A stretch of DNA of 64,000 nt from Hymenobacter latericoloratus (GCF_014199535.1 NZ_JACHNV010000002.1:682001-746000), one strand, 5' to 3'; shown: positions 18,189 to 27,411, numbered from the stretch's first letter. A program made the numbers and translations. Notes: generated by a model from the sequence alone, not told the origin.

Positions 18189-20162
18189 ATGAAATCCGTT
18201 TTTATTCTACTAGCAGCCCTCAGCCTGCTGCTGCCTACCCCCGCTACCGCGCAAAAGGCCTACAACGTCATCGATTGGAAAGCGCCGGCCACGCTCAGCA
18301 CCTACCTGCTGCAGCAGATGCACGGGCAGTACAACCAGCGCCGCGCGGCTTGGAGCCAGGCCACGCAGTCGGCGGAGCAGATGCGGGCGTATCAGGACAG
18401 CGTACGGGCGCGGTTTCGACGGGTGCTGGGGCCGTTGCCGGCGCGCACGCCTCTCAAGGCCAGGGTGACGGGCACGCTGGCGCGGACCGGGTTTCGGATT
18501 GAAAAAGTTATCTACGAAAGCACGCCGGGCCACCACGTAACGGCCAACCTGTACGTGCCGGATGGGAAAGGCAAGCGGCCGGCGGTGCTGCTGTTCTGCG
18601 GGCATGAGCAGGAATCGAAAGCCACAGAATCGTACCAAAAAACGGCTATTCTGTTTGCGCAAAATGGCTTTGTGGTGCTGGTTATCGACCCTATTTCTCA
18701 GGGCGAAAGAATGCAGCTGACTGATGCCGCGGGCAAGCCTTTGACGCGAGGAGGTACGACGGAGCACACCTTGCTCAACGCCCAGGCGGCGCTGCTGGGC
18801 CGCACGGTGCCGGCGGCTCAGCTCTGGGACAACGTGCGCGGCCTCGACTACCTCCTTACCCGCCGTGAAGTGGATGCTGAACGAATCGGCTGCCTCGGCA
18901 ACTCCGGCGGAGCCACCCAAACGGCGTATTTCTTGGGGTTTGACGACCGGGTGAAGGTAGCGGCCCTGTGCAGCTACGTGGCTGCCGGCGAGCGAAACCT
19001 GGAGCTGACCGGCCCCGCTGATGGCTGCGTAATGCTGCCCGGCGCCGGGGCGGCCGGCCTCGACCTGACAGAGTATCCGCTCATCTTCGCCCCCAAGCCC
19101 CTGCTGTTGCTCGCAGGCCGCTACGATTTCGTGGACTACCCCAGCATGGAGGCAACCCACCGGGAACTGCAGCAGGCTTACCGTCTGCTCGGCCAGCCCG
19201 AGCAGGTAGGCATGTTCACCTACGATGATGGGCACGGCATCTCCCAGCCTAAGCGTGAAGCCGCCGTTACCTGGTTTCGAAGGTTCTTTCTGCAGGATGC
19301 TACCCCCGTGCGGGAGTTAAACCTGGCTGTGCTCCCCGAAAAAGAGCTGTGGTGCACGGCCACCGGGCAGGTAAACACAGCTTTTCGGCAGGAAGTAACC
19401 TTAACCCAGATCTACGCTGAAGAAGCCAAAAAGCTAGGTCAGGCACGCGCTTCACTTACCGCGGAACAGCTCCGGGCTCAGGTGCAGCAGCAACTGCAGC
19501 TAGCGCCTACCTCACCTACTGTGGCAGAGGTAAAGGAAGAAACGACCATAAAAGGAATAACCTGGCAGAAACTGCTACTGCGCCGCGCCGGGGAACCCCC
19601 GCTACCCTTGCTGTTGGCGCTACCGGCCGCCGGTACTGCTCCGCAGAGAGTGGTTATAATGCTAGCCGATGGCGGCAAAAACACGCTTGCCGATAGCACT
19701 GCCCTCATCCAACGCCACCTCCGGCAGCAAACCGCCGTGGTGCTGCCCGACCTGCGTGGCCTGGGCGAAACCACCGACCCCGCCGCCTTCAACGACCCCA
19801 AATACTACAACCGCGAGTACCGCCTGGCCCTGCTCAGCCTCCACCTCGGGCGCCCGTTGCTGAGCCAGCGCGTCACTGATATTCTGACGGTGCTGGACTG
19901 GGTAGGAGGTACGGCCGGGCTGCAAGGCCGGCCAACAGGGGTACGCGCTACAGGCTTGGTAGGCATAGCGGCCCTGCACGCCGCCGTGCTTACGGAACGC
20001 ATCAGCCGGCTGGAAATGCTGCAAGCGCCGGCTTCTTTCCAGGAAATGCTGCGGGAGCCTACCCGCAAAGACACCTACTCCTGGGTGCTGCCGGGCGTGC
20101 TGCGCCGCTACGATTTACCGCAACTTCGGCAGGCCCTGGGGCCGCGGCTCCTGGGAAAGTAA
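18189..20162 (+). CDS. Secreted alpha/beta hydrolase, acetyl-esterase-like, with a second degenerate hydrolase half
   Basis: This 657-residue protein has a signal peptide (MKSVFILLAALSLLLPTPATAQ). The first half is an alpha/beta hydrolase similar to acetyl xylan esterase families: nucleophile Ser239 in LGNSGGATQ, acid near AGRYDFVDYP and histidine in YDDGHGISQP. From about residue 470 a second hydrolase-like core follows (VVIMLADGGKN, VVLPDLRGLGETT), but its nucleophile elbow reads GIAALHAAV and lacks the serine. The second half may be structural. Close to a pectin locus, removal of acetyl groups from pectin is a reasonable guess, not shown. Confidence 0.78.
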   Translation: MKSVFILLAALSLLLPTPATAQKAYNVIDWKAPATLSTYLLQQMHGQYNQRRAAWSQATQSAEQMRAYQDSVRARFRRVLGPLPARTPLKARVTGTLARTGFRIEKVIYESTPGHHVTANLYVPDGKGKRPAVLLFCGHEQESKATESYQKTAILFAQNGFVVLVIDPISQGERMQLTDAAGKPLTRGGTTEHTLLNAQAALLGRTVPAAQLWDNVRGLDYLLTRREVDAERIGCLGNSGGATQTAYFLGFDDRVKVAALCSYVAAGERNLELTGPADGCVMLPGAGAAGLDLTEYPLIFAPKPLLLLAGRYDFVDYPSMEATHRELQQAYRLLGQPEQVGMFTYDDGHGISQPKREAAVTWFRRFFLQDATPVRELNLAVLPEKELWCTATGQVNTAFRQEVTLTQIYAEEAKKLGQARASLTAEQLRAQVQQQLQLAPTSPTVAEVKEETTIKGITWQKLLLRRAGEPPLPLLLALPAAGTAPQRVVIMLADGGKNTLADSTALIQRHLRQQTAVVLPDLRGLGETTDPAAFNDPKYYNREYRLALLSLHLGRPLLSQRVTDILTVLDWVGGTAGLQGRPTGVRATGLVGIAALHAAVLTERISRLEMLQAPASFQEMLREPTRKDTYSWVLPGVLRRYDLPQLRQALGPRLLGK

Positions 20163-20174
20163 GCCCCTGAAAAA

Positions 20175-21998
20175 CTAGCGGGCACTCAGGCGGCGACTGA
20201 GCCGCAAGCCTACCTGCCGCTGGTTGGAGTTACCGAAAAGGGCAAACGAGTTGACCTGCCAGGCCGGGGTAGGGCGGAAACCCACCTCCGCAAAGCCCGA
20301 CCACCGACTGGCTCCCTCCTGCACATCGTAGCCTTTGCTGCTGGCCGCGCCAGCCAGTAGCTGCCATTTGGAGCCGCCCAGCCCCGTGCCGATACCAAAG
20401 CGCTGCTGCGGGTTGCCCGGGCCGTAGTTGAGGTAGTTGTAGTCGGCTAGGGCGTACACTTGCTCGCGCTGCCCCACCCGCACTGAGGCCTGCATATCAA
20501 ATACACTGACCCCATCTCCGGATAGGTAGCGGTGGTAGCCCAGGTTGCCGACCATCAGGCCCAGGCCCACGCCTACCCACGGGCGGTCGAGCTGCACGTA
20601 GGGGTTGAGGGCGAACAGCGTGGTGCGGCGGCGGTAAAGGCCCGCGCCCAAGGGCGTTTCCTGGTCGCCGCCCACGTGCAGGCGTACGCCCACGGTTCTT
20701 TCGGCCATATGCACGTCGCCATCAACGTTCGTACCGGGCATTTTGGTGCGGGAAAAGTCGAGGGTGCCGGTGGCGTAGCGGTGGCGGTACAGTTCCAGGG
20801 GCGTACTACCCCCGCAGCCGCCTTCGGTGTTCTGTTCCCGCAGAAAACGGCCCGAGCTGAAGCTGCCGCTGAGCGTGTAATACTTTTCGGGAGTGGCAGC
20901 CGGCAAAGTTGAATCGGGCGAAACCTGGCTGGTCAGCACGAATACGGTACTGGCCAGCCCGAGGGGTAGGGCCGCCCGCACGGGTCGGGCCGTGGAGGCC
21001 ACACTTCGCAGGTAGGCGCCGGCTTCCAGCGCCAGTACGGCCAGCAGCAAGGCCTTCACCACCAGTACCTCCGGTAGGCTCAGCGCCCACGGGCCTACCC
21101 AGGCCGTGAGCAGCAACAGGCCCCCAACAGCCAGCAGGTTTCGGCCCGAAAGATTAACCGGCGTTGGTTCCGGCGCGGGAGTAGTCCGGCCTGCCTGCCG
21201 CACCTGCCACCACCAGCTGCCCAGCGCAACCGGAGCCATCATCAGCAAAGCCCATTGCAGCTGCAGCATCGTCAGGCCGGCGTGGGTGTGGGCGGCGGCG
21301 CCCACCGGCTCACTGGCCGGGTCGCGCCAGAACTCCAGCACAAAGCGCCCGGCCAGCAGCAGCCCTACCTGCAGCCAGCGGCGGCTGCCGCCCGGCCACA
21401 CCCGGTGGCGCGTGAGCAGCAGCACCGCGCCTACCCCCGCGCACAGCACCAAGGCATACAGCTGGGTAGGGTGGGTAGGAAGCGAAGCCGGCGCTCCGGC
21501 CGGAATCAATCCTTGGTACACCTGCACGAGGTAGGGCAGGGTGCCGGGACCGTAGGTGAGGCCCCAACTGCCCGCCGTGGGTACTCCAAAGCAGCAACCC
21601 GTCAGCACGCAGCCCACGCACTGCACCACCAGGGCCGCGCACAGCGGGAGGGCAAAGGCATCGTACACATGGCGGCCGTAGCCGAAGGCCCGCCGCAGCA
21701 GCGGCAGCGCCATGCCCGAGGCCAGCGCCCCGCCCAGCACCGAGCGGGCTTCCGAAGCCGGCAGCTCCCCGCTGCGCATCAGTACTTCCCATTCCGGGCC
21801 CGACAAGGCCAGCAGCTTGGTGCCCAGAATAAACGGCACGGCCACGCAAGCCAGCAGCAGCAGCCAGGAGCGGAGGGGGTAGCCGCGCTGCCGGCCCTCC
21901 CACAGCAGCAAGGCCAGGTTCACCCCGAAGCCCAGCACGTAGAACAGCGCGTAATAACCAGAACCGTGCGGAACGGCGACAACAGCGGACGGAAGCAT
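20175..21998 (-). CDS. Lgt-like (prolipoprotein diacylglyceryl transferase family) membrane protein fused to a beta-barrel-like C-terminal domain
   Basis: This 607-residue protein starts at MLPSAVVAV; the longer frame adds 38 residues with no clear signal. Residues about 1-270 resemble the Lgt family: several membrane segments, SVLGGALASGM, GCVLTGCCFG, HPTQLYAL and GRFVLEFWRDP. Three more membrane segments follow. The last 220 or so residues look like outer-membrane barrel strands (VGVRLHVGG, YALADYNYLNYG, WSGFAEVGFRP, RQVGLRLSRRL). An inner-membrane enzyme joined to a barrel is topologically odd. In the segment aligned to the catalytic R-x-G-N of Lgt the sequence is CVGC, so transferase activity is uncertain. 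Confidence 0.72.
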   Translation of the reverse strand: MLPSAVVAVPHGSGYYALFYVLGFGVNLALLLWEGRQRGYPLRSWLLLLACVAVPFILGTKLLALSGPEWEVLMRSGELPASEARSVLGGALASGMALPLLRRAFGYGRHVYDAFALPLCAALVVQCVGCVLTGCCFGVPTAGSWGLTYGPGTLPYLVQVYQGLIPAGAPASLPTHPTQLYALVLCAGVGAVLLLTRHRVWPGGSRRWLQVGLLLAGRFVLEFWRDPASEPVGAAAHTHAGLTMLQLQWALLMMAPVALGSWWWQVRQAGRTTPAPEPTPVNLSGRNLLAVGGLLLLTAWVGPWALSLPEVLVVKALLLAVLALEAGAYLRSVASTARPVRAALPLGLASTVFVLTSQVSPDSTLPAATPEKYYTLSGSFSSGRFLREQNTEGGCGGSTPLELYRHRYATGTLDFSRTKMPGTNVDGDVHMAERTVGVRLHVGGDQETPLGAGLYRRRTTLFALNPYVQLDRPWVGVGLGLMVGNLGYHRYLSGDGVSVFDMQASVRVGQREQVYALADYNYLNYGPGNPQQRFGIGTGLGGSKWQLLAGAASSKGYDVQEGASRWSGFAEVGFRPTPAWQVNSFALFGNSNQRQVGLRLSRRLSAR

Positions 21999-22534
21999 AG
22001 TCGGCAGAATAAGACGGAGAAAAATCAGGTGCTTGGTGCGTGAATTAATCTTAACTAAAAACCGCCGCCCCACCCCCGGAACGAGGCAAAGGCGGCGGCT
22101 GGGATGCAGCAATAAAAACCGGCCGGTAAGGGGGGAGCCCGAAAGCTCGTCACGGAGGAATAAGGTGGTGGATAACGAACGGAAGGTAGGCGCCTTCGTA
22201 ACCGATTCGCCAACGAGGATTTGGCTACGCCAGACTTATCAGGGAAAATATGCGGCTCGTATGTAGTTGATATATAAATAGATAATTATATATAGAAAGG
22301 ACTTTCCGGGCCGGTATAAAGGCTTCTTCAACGGCACAAGTGCTACTAGCCGCAGCTTCCGGGTTTAAGTGAATCCAGCTTATTTCTCTGGGTAGGCCAC
22401 GGTGACACATAGCCTGCCCACACGAACGCGCTCCGGATGCTACCAGGGCAAGTAGCAGCAGGTGGAGTTTTCAACTTCGGTACCTGAATAAAAGAGCGGG
22501 GCTTAGCGCCAGTGTTATCTGGCTCCCTGTGCCG
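21999..22534. other. Gene-free stretch upstream of the Lgt-like gene
   Basis: No convincing gene, hairpin or repeat is seen here. A short AT-rich patch with TATATAAATAGATAATTATA lies at about 22269-22288 and could hold a promoter for the Lgt-like gene on the - strand, but no clean -33/-7 pair can be placed. Open frames in this stretch are short and unlike any known protein. Confidence 0.5.
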
Positions 22535-24031
22535 TTAGCCCGGCGCGGGGGTTGGGGCTGAGGAAAGGGGTAGGGGCACGGTGGCCCCGTACTGCACAAT
22601 GTTCTCAATCATGCCCTTGAAAATGACGAAGTGAAACGGCACCAGCGAGTACCAGTACAGGCGCCCGGCCAGGCCGTGGGGCCGGAATGCGGCCAGCTGC
22701 TCCAGGGTGTGCGACCCATCGGGGTTGTCCAGAATGCGGAACTGCAGCCAGGCTTCGCCGGGAAGTTTCATTTCGGCGTAGAGCAGCAGGCGGCGGCTGG
22801 CTTTATCGGCTACGAGCACGCGCCAGAAGTCGAGCGGGTCGCCGGCCCGCAGCTTGGTGGCGGAGCGCCTGCCCCGGCGCAACCCTACGCCGCCTACCAG
22901 CTTATCCAGCAGCCCCCGCACGCGCCAAAGCCAGTCAACCTTGTACCAGCCCCGCTCGCCCCCAATGGCCCACACGTTGCGCAGCACCTCCTGGGGCGGG
23001 CGCGTAAAGCGCAGCGTCTGGCGGTCTTGCAGCAAGCCGTGCTGCGGAATCTGAATGTGGTCCATGTAGCCCTGGGGCATCACGCCGCTGCTTAGCGCAT
23101 CGCTCCAGCTGCTAACCACCTCGTTTTGCTCGATGCGCTGGAAGGCCAGCTCCACGGCGGCCCGGTAGCTCATGCAGGCGTGCGGCACTACCGCGCCAAT
23201 GCTGCGGCGCGGATTGACGATGGTATCGTTGCGCAGGCTTTCCACCAGGCTTTGGGCCAGGGAGAAGGTAGTGCTGGTAACCAGGTACAGCCACCACGAG
23301 GACAGCCGGGGCGTGAGCACCGGCACCGTAACGATGTAGCGCCGCAGCCCGCGCACTTCGGCCAGGCCCAGCAGCATCTGCCGGTAGGTCAGCACGTCGG
23401 GTCCGCCGATATCAAACGACTGGCCCAGGCAAGCGGGGTTATCGAGCACGGCCTGCAGGTAGTGCATCACGTCGCGGATGCCGATGGGCTGGCAGCGCGA
23501 GTTCAGCCAGCGCGGCGTCACCATCATGGGCAGCTTGTCCACCAAATCCCGGATAATCTCAAACGAAGCCGAGCCCGAGCCGATAATGATGCTGGCCCGC
23601 AGTACGGTGAGGGCGGCTTTTTCAGCCTGGCGCAGCTCTTTTTCCACGGCTTTGCGGGAGCGAAGGTGCACGCTCAGGGCCCGGTCGTTGGCAATGCCGG
23701 AAAGGTAAATGATCTGCCGGCAGCTGCTGCGGTTGAGATAGGCGGCAAAGTTCCGGGCCGACTCCTGCTCCAGCCGGAAAAAGTCTTTGTTATGCCCACT
23801 CATGGAATGCACCAGGTAATAAGCTGCCTCAATGTCGGGGGGCAGCTCGGCCAGCGAATCGGGTTTCAGCAAGTCGGCCTGGGCTACCGTAACGTGGGCA
23901 CGCAGGCGCTCCGGCAGCTCGTAGCGGCGGGCGTCGCGTACCACACAGATAACGTGGTGACCCGCTTCCACTAGCAGCGGCAGCAGGCGCTGGCCAATGT
24001 AGCCATTGGCCCCGGTAAGCAGAATGGTCAT
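22535..24031 (-). CDS. SDR-type NAD(P)-binding protein with DUF2867 domain
   Basis: This is a 498-residue protein. The N-terminal half is an atypical short-chain dehydrogenase Rossmann domain (LLTGANGYIGQRLLP, YYLVHSMSG, IYLSGIAND). The C-terminal half from about residue 340 is DUF2867 (VWAIGGERGWYKVDWLW, DPLDFWRV, PGEAWLQFRI). The fusion is common in Bacteroidota and Proteobacteria and is thought to reduce a lipid or quinone-like substrate, but no reaction is established. Its ends are clear. Confidence 0.88.
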   Translation of the reverse strand: MTILLTGANGYIGQRLLPLLVEAGHHVICVVRDARRYELPERLRAHVTVAQADLLKPDSLAELPPDIEAAYYLVHSMSGHNKDFFRLEQESARNFAAYLNRSSCRQIIYLSGIANDRALSVHLRSRKAVEKELRQAEKAALTVLRASIIIGSGSASFEIIRDLVDKLPMMVTPRWLNSRCQPIGIRDVMHYLQAVLDNPACLGQSFDIGGPDVLTYRQMLLGLAEVRGLRRYIVTVPVLTPRLSSWWLYLVTSTTFSLAQSLVESLRNDTIVNPRRSIGAVVPHACMSYRAAVELAFQRIEQNEVVSSWSDALSSGVMPQGYMDHIQIPQHGLLQDRQTLRFTRPPQEVLRNVWAIGGERGWYKVDWLWRVRGLLDKLVGGVGLRRGRRSATKLRAGDPLDFWRVLVADKASRRLLLYAEMKLPGEAWLQFRILDNPDGSHTLEQLAAFRPHGLAGRLYWYSLVPFHFVIFKGMIENIVQYGATVPLPLSSAPTPAPG

Positions 24032-24157
24032 GGCAGCAGCAAAGACGGTGGGTGTACTCGTCTAACTACTTTGTGTAACAGGAAGTTGTCGAGCTGACGC
24101 CTGTCGTTCCGAGGAAAGCAAGGAATCTGGGTTTCTCGCCCCGCTCAAAGGAGTAAC

Positions 24158-24760
24158 TTACTTCCGCCTGGGGCGCTTCCGGCGGCGGGCCGCCACCCGT
24201 TCCCGCTCGGCTTTGCGCTCGGCCCGGAAGGCCAGGCGCTCCTCCATCCGGCCCATGAGCTGGCGCCGGACGTGGTGGGCCAGGGCCGACAGCGTGACCA
24301 GCTGCGTGGTGCGCAGAAAATTCAGCACGTCGCGGCGGCGGTAGGTGCTCACGCCCACCAGCCCCTGGGCCAGCAAAAACTGCTTGATTTCCTCTAGCCG
24401 TAGCAGGGCCGCCACCGCCGGGCGCTCCACGGTGGCGTTGTACAGGGCCGGGCGGTGCGGGTGCAGCCCCGCCGCCGAAGCGACCAGCACGCCTACCCAC
24501 TCCGGCAGCTGAGGCAGGAGCTTGGGCAAGTGCTTTTCCGTGACGACGAAGGTGACAAAATCGTAGGCCTGGCCGTAGCAGGGCAGCTGCCTGGCTACCC
24601 GCTGCAGGGTGTCGCCGTCGCCTTTCAGCTCGTAGCCGTGCATAAACTGCTCCGTAATGTGCACCACATCGGCGCGGGTAGTACCGGTGGGCAGCTCATC
24701 TACGTACACGCCGCCCTGGAGCAGGGGATACAGCAAAGCACGGATTTCGGGGTCGTTCAT
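24158..24760 (-). CDS. sce7726 family protein
   Basis: The 200-residue protein carries the family pattern: VVHITEQFMHGYELKGDGDTLQRV with RADVV just before. Acidic and lysine residues resembling a PD-(D/E)XK nuclease core (D-x(n)-E-x-K) are present in that segment (YELKGDGD). The C-terminus is a strongly basic tail (RKAERERVAARRRKRPRRK). The family is often found near phage or defence genes and is probably a nuclease-like DNA-binding protein, but its function is unproven. A decayed half of a GTCAT repeat lies just downstream at about 24090-24120. Confidence 0.8.
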   Translation of the reverse strand: MNDPEIRALLYPLLQGGVYVDELPTGTTRADVVHITEQFMHGYELKGDGDTLQRVARQLPCYGQAYDFVTFVVTEKHLPKLLPQLPEWVGVLVASAAGLHPHRPALYNATVERPAVAALLRLEEIKQFLLAQGLVGVSTYRRRDVLNFLRTTQLVTLSALAHHVRRQLMGRMEERLAFRAERKAERERVAARRRKRPRRK

Positions 24761-24840
24761 GGAAAAACAGGTAGCCGCAGCAGCGCCCGCAAAGTTCGGC
24801 GGAATAGGTTAAACGTGCTACCCGTTCTGTACTTTGAGGA

Positions 24841-25035
24841 ATGAACACGCTGTTTGGTCGTTATCAGCTGGCTCCCATTTTCTATGCGGGCCTGGTGTGG
24901 GTGCTCATCGGGCTGTTTGGTAAGCGCCAGACCACCTTCCTCATCCTGGGGCTGCTGTTTATGGCTATGGGCCTGAAGCGCGTAGAGCCGCCTTCGCCGG
25001 AGCCGCCGCCGCCGGCCGCTTCCTCGGGCGAGTAA
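24841..25035 (+). CDS. Small membrane protein, two transmembrane segments
   Basis: The 64-residue product has two hydrophobic helices (LAPIFYAGLVWVLIGLFG and TTFLILGLLFMAMGL) separated by a short basic turn, and a proline-rich acidic end. It is divergent from the sce7726 gene and 65 bases before the glycosyltransferase. Its codon use is like its neighbours. I do not recognise a family. It may be a small partner of the downstream membrane enzyme, which is inference. Confidence 0.6.
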   Translation: MNTLFGRYQLAPIFYAGLVWVLIGLFGKRQTTFLILGLLFMAMGLKRVEPPSPEPPPPAASSGE

Positions 25036-25061
25036 GGGCAGCAGCGGCCCGGCTTTCTGGC

Positions 25062-25069
25062 TACCTTTG
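25062..25069 (+). promoter_or_regulatory. Candidate -7 box (TACCTTTG) of a Bacteroidota promoter
   Basis: The sequence matches the TAnnTTTG consensus of the Bacteroidota housekeeping sigma factor and lies about 32 bases before the glycosyltransferase start. No matching TTTG/TTG box is seen at the proper distance upstream, so the call is weak. Confidence 0.35.
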
Positions 25070-25100
25070 CGGCTTTCGCCGCCCTTTATTCGCTGCTCCC

Positions 25101-26753
25101 ATGCCTTTTCCGATGACTTCCCGCCGCTGGCTCTGGCTTTTTCTTCTGGTATTGGGCGGCGCTTTTCTGTGGCAGCTGGGCAGCTGGGGACCGTTGGAAA
25201 GCAGCGAGGCCCGCTACTCCGAAATAGGGCGGGAAATGCTGACGGGCCAGGACTGGCTGCACCCGCGCCTGCTGGGCATTCAGCACTTCCACAAGCCGCC
25301 CCTCACTTATTGGCTTACCGCGGCGGGGCTGGGGTTGTTCGGCGAGAATACGGTGGGCGTGCGCCTGCTGCCGGTGCTGGCCGTGCTGCTGCAGGTGGGG
25401 CTGATGTATGGGCTGGGGCTGCTGCTGTTCCGGCAGGACCGCGCCCGCGCCCTGGCTGCCGCCGTCATCTACGGCACCCTGCCCGTGGTGCTCATTTCGG
25501 CCCTCAACGTGACCACCGATGCCTACCTGGCTACCCTGGAGCTGGCCGCCGCCTACGGTATTCTGCGCTACTACCACGGTGGCGGGGCGCGGTGGCTGTA
25601 CCTGTTTTGGCTCGGGCTGGGGCTGGCTTTCCTCACCAAAGGCCCGGTAGGCTTCGTGCTGCCGCTGATGGTTGTTATTGGCTTCTACGTAAAACAAGGC
25701 CAAGTTAAGCGCCCCTTCACGGTGCATCATGCCCTGGGGTTTGCGCTGTTTGTGGGGGTAGGGCTGAGCTGGTATCTGTACCTGATGGCCGAAAACCCGG
25801 CGTTCCTGCGCTACTTCCTGTTCGAGCACACCGTGGAGCGCTTTGCCAACGCGGCCACCTTCAACCGCAGCAAGCCCTGGTGGTTTTACCTGGTGCTGGC
25901 CCCCGCTACCAGCCTGCCATGGGCAGTGGCATTGGTAGTCAGGGCCGTGCGCACCCCCTGGAATACGGTGCCGCAACAGTGGCGCAACGTGCTCATCTTC
26001 TGGGTGCTGGTGCCGCTGCTGTTTTTCTCCCTGTCCAAGTCCAAGCTGCTGCTCTACGTGCTGCCCGTCTTCCCGGGGGTAGTGCTCCTGACGGTGTACT
26101 ACCTGGGCCGCTGCACCGAAGCCGCCCTGCACCGCTGGTACGTGGGCATCGTGGCGTTCTACGGGTTTCTGCTGGGGGCGCTATGCTTTCTGCCCATTCT
26201 GACCACGGTAGTTCAGCTGGGTTTTGAGGTGAAGCCGCTCACCGCCATCTGGCCCGCGGCGGGCATTATTACGCTGGTGCTCACCCTCACGCTCTGGAAT
26301 CAGGTGCGCATTGCCCCGCGCCTGCTGGTGGCCACCACTTTGTTCACGGTGTTTCTGCTGCTCGCGGCCAAGCCCATTCTGCAGCAGAACGAGCTGGCCT
26401 TCAACGGGAGTCGCCCCCTGGCCCAATTCCTGCGGGATAAGCAGCTGACCAACCGCCAGGTGCTGGTGTACGACCAGCTGCTGCCGTCCCTGGCCTTCGA
26501 GCTGGGCCAGTTGCCCGTATTTCTGAATGATGGCAACCACAACCTCAACCGCGAAACCCAGTTTGAGGCCGGCACTAGCTGGCAGCGCTACCTGCTCTAC
26601 CTTCAGGACCCCCAGCAGGAGCCGGCTCTGGGCGCCTTACTGCTGCAACACCCCGTGCTCCTGGTGAAAGGCGAGCTGAAACCCGAGCGCCAGTGGATGC
26701 GGCGCTACTTCACCCAGCAGGAAAAGCTGGGCAAGTGGACGGTGCTGTGGTAG
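25101..26753 (+). CDS. Membrane glycosyltransferase, GT39/GT83 (ArnT-like)
   Basis: This 550-residue integral membrane protein has roughly 11-12 membrane helices. The first periplasmic loop has the acidic family motif (GPLESSEARYSEIGREM) and HKPPLTYWLTA, typical of ArnT and protein mannosyltransferase relatives that use polyprenyl-phosphate sugars. It would add a sugar to lipid A, another lipid or a protein on the outer face of the inner membrane; the acceptor is unknown. A second in-frame ATG at 25113 is an equally good start. Its stop codon overlaps the end of the large inverted repeat that follows. Confidence 0.9.
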   Translation: MPFPMTSRRWLWLFLLVLGGAFLWQLGSWGPLESSEARYSEIGREMLTGQDWLHPRLLGIQHFHKPPLTYWLTAAGLGLFGENTVGVRLLPVLAVLLQVGLMYGLGLLLFRQDRARALAAAVIYGTLPVVLISALNVTTDAYLATLELAAAYGILRYYHGGGARWLYLFWLGLGLAFLTKGPVGFVLPLMVVIGFYVKQGQVKRPFTVHHALGFALFVGVGLSWYLYLMAENPAFLRYFLFEHTVERFANAATFNRSKPWWFYLVLAPATSLPWAVALVVRAVRTPWNTVPQQWRNVLIFWVLVPLLFFSLSKSKLLLYVLPVFPGVVLLTVYYLGRCTEAALHRWYVGIVAFYGFLLGALCFLPILTTVVQLGFEVKPLTAIWPAAGIITLVLTLTLWNQVRIAPRLLVATTLFTVFLLLAAKPILQQNELAFNGSRPLAQFLRDKQLTNRQVLVYDQLLPSLAFELGQLPVFLNDGNHNLNRETQFEAGTSWQRYLLYLQDPQQEPALGALLLQHPVLLVKGELKPERQWMRRYFTQQEKLGKWTVLW

Positions 26754-27100
26754 GAAGACTGGCGGCAGACGCCTGGCCTCCGGCCAGAAGTCTGCCCGCC
26801 GGCCAATGGGGCAAGTCTCCCGACTTGCGGCCGCCAACGGCGGCCAGCTGGCGTTAGATTCGTCTGCGCCATCTGCATACTCCTACCCGCTCCTCAAAGC
26901 CAAAGGCCTGCATGATTGTCATTGAACAGGCTTATAATCAAGCGCTGCATTAACACCAGGAAGCCACCTAATGCCCCAGGCGCCAGCTGGCCGCCGTCGG
27001 CGGCCGCAAGTCGGGAGACTTGCCCCATTGGCCGGCGGGCAGACTTCTGGCCGGAGGCCAGGCGTCTGCCCGCCAGTTGTTAGGAAGGCTGGCGGCAGAC
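26751..27100. repeat. Large inverted repeat (95-base arms) bounded by 20-base direct repeats
   Basis: Arms at 26759-26853 and 26981-27076 are reverse complements over about 95 bases with very few differences. A 127-base interior separates them. Each arm contains smaller palindromes (GGCCTCCGGCC, GCCGCCAACGGC). The sequence TAGGAAGRCTGGCGGCAGAC occurs at 26751-26770 and again at 27081-27100, flanking the structure like a duplicated end. The element has no credible gene. It resembles a non-autonomous mobile element (MITE-like), but no transposase or clear target duplication proves this. The left direct repeat covers the glycosyltransferase stop codon. Confidence 0.85.
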
Positions 27101-27131
27101 TTAGGCCACGTTTCCTACCCCCTGAAAACAG

Positions 27132-27161
27132 AAAAGCCGCTACCAGAGGTAGCGGCTTTTT
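27132..27161. terminator. Bidirectional terminator
   Basis: The stem AAAGCCGCTACC/GGTAGCGGCTTT with an AGA(G) loop has A- and T-runs on its two sides. It lies between the + strand glycosyltransferase and the - strand lysA, so it can end both. Bases 27162-27411 beyond it contain nothing I recognise. Confidence 0.85.
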
Positions 27162-27411
27162 ATCTACGGGGCTGCAGCTGGCTATTCTATATATCCACCC
27201 TACTCCTTTCACCAGCTGCAACACACCACGCGGAGGGCCTTCCTTTCCATAAACCCTTCGTGCGCCGTTTGTTATTGAGTCAAAGGTAGCAAGGCCCGTA
27301 TGCAGCTTGCTGAAAGTTTTGGTCAACGCCTAGTTCTACCCGGCCAGAATCAACTTTCACCCGACGGGCGAAAAATACTACCCGGCAAGTAAGCCCAAAC
27401 CTTGAAAATGA

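Noticed and set aside
26919..27326. Open frames on both strands within the large inverted repeat
   Set aside because: They exist because the repeat is GC-rich and palindromic; the products mirror the repeat.
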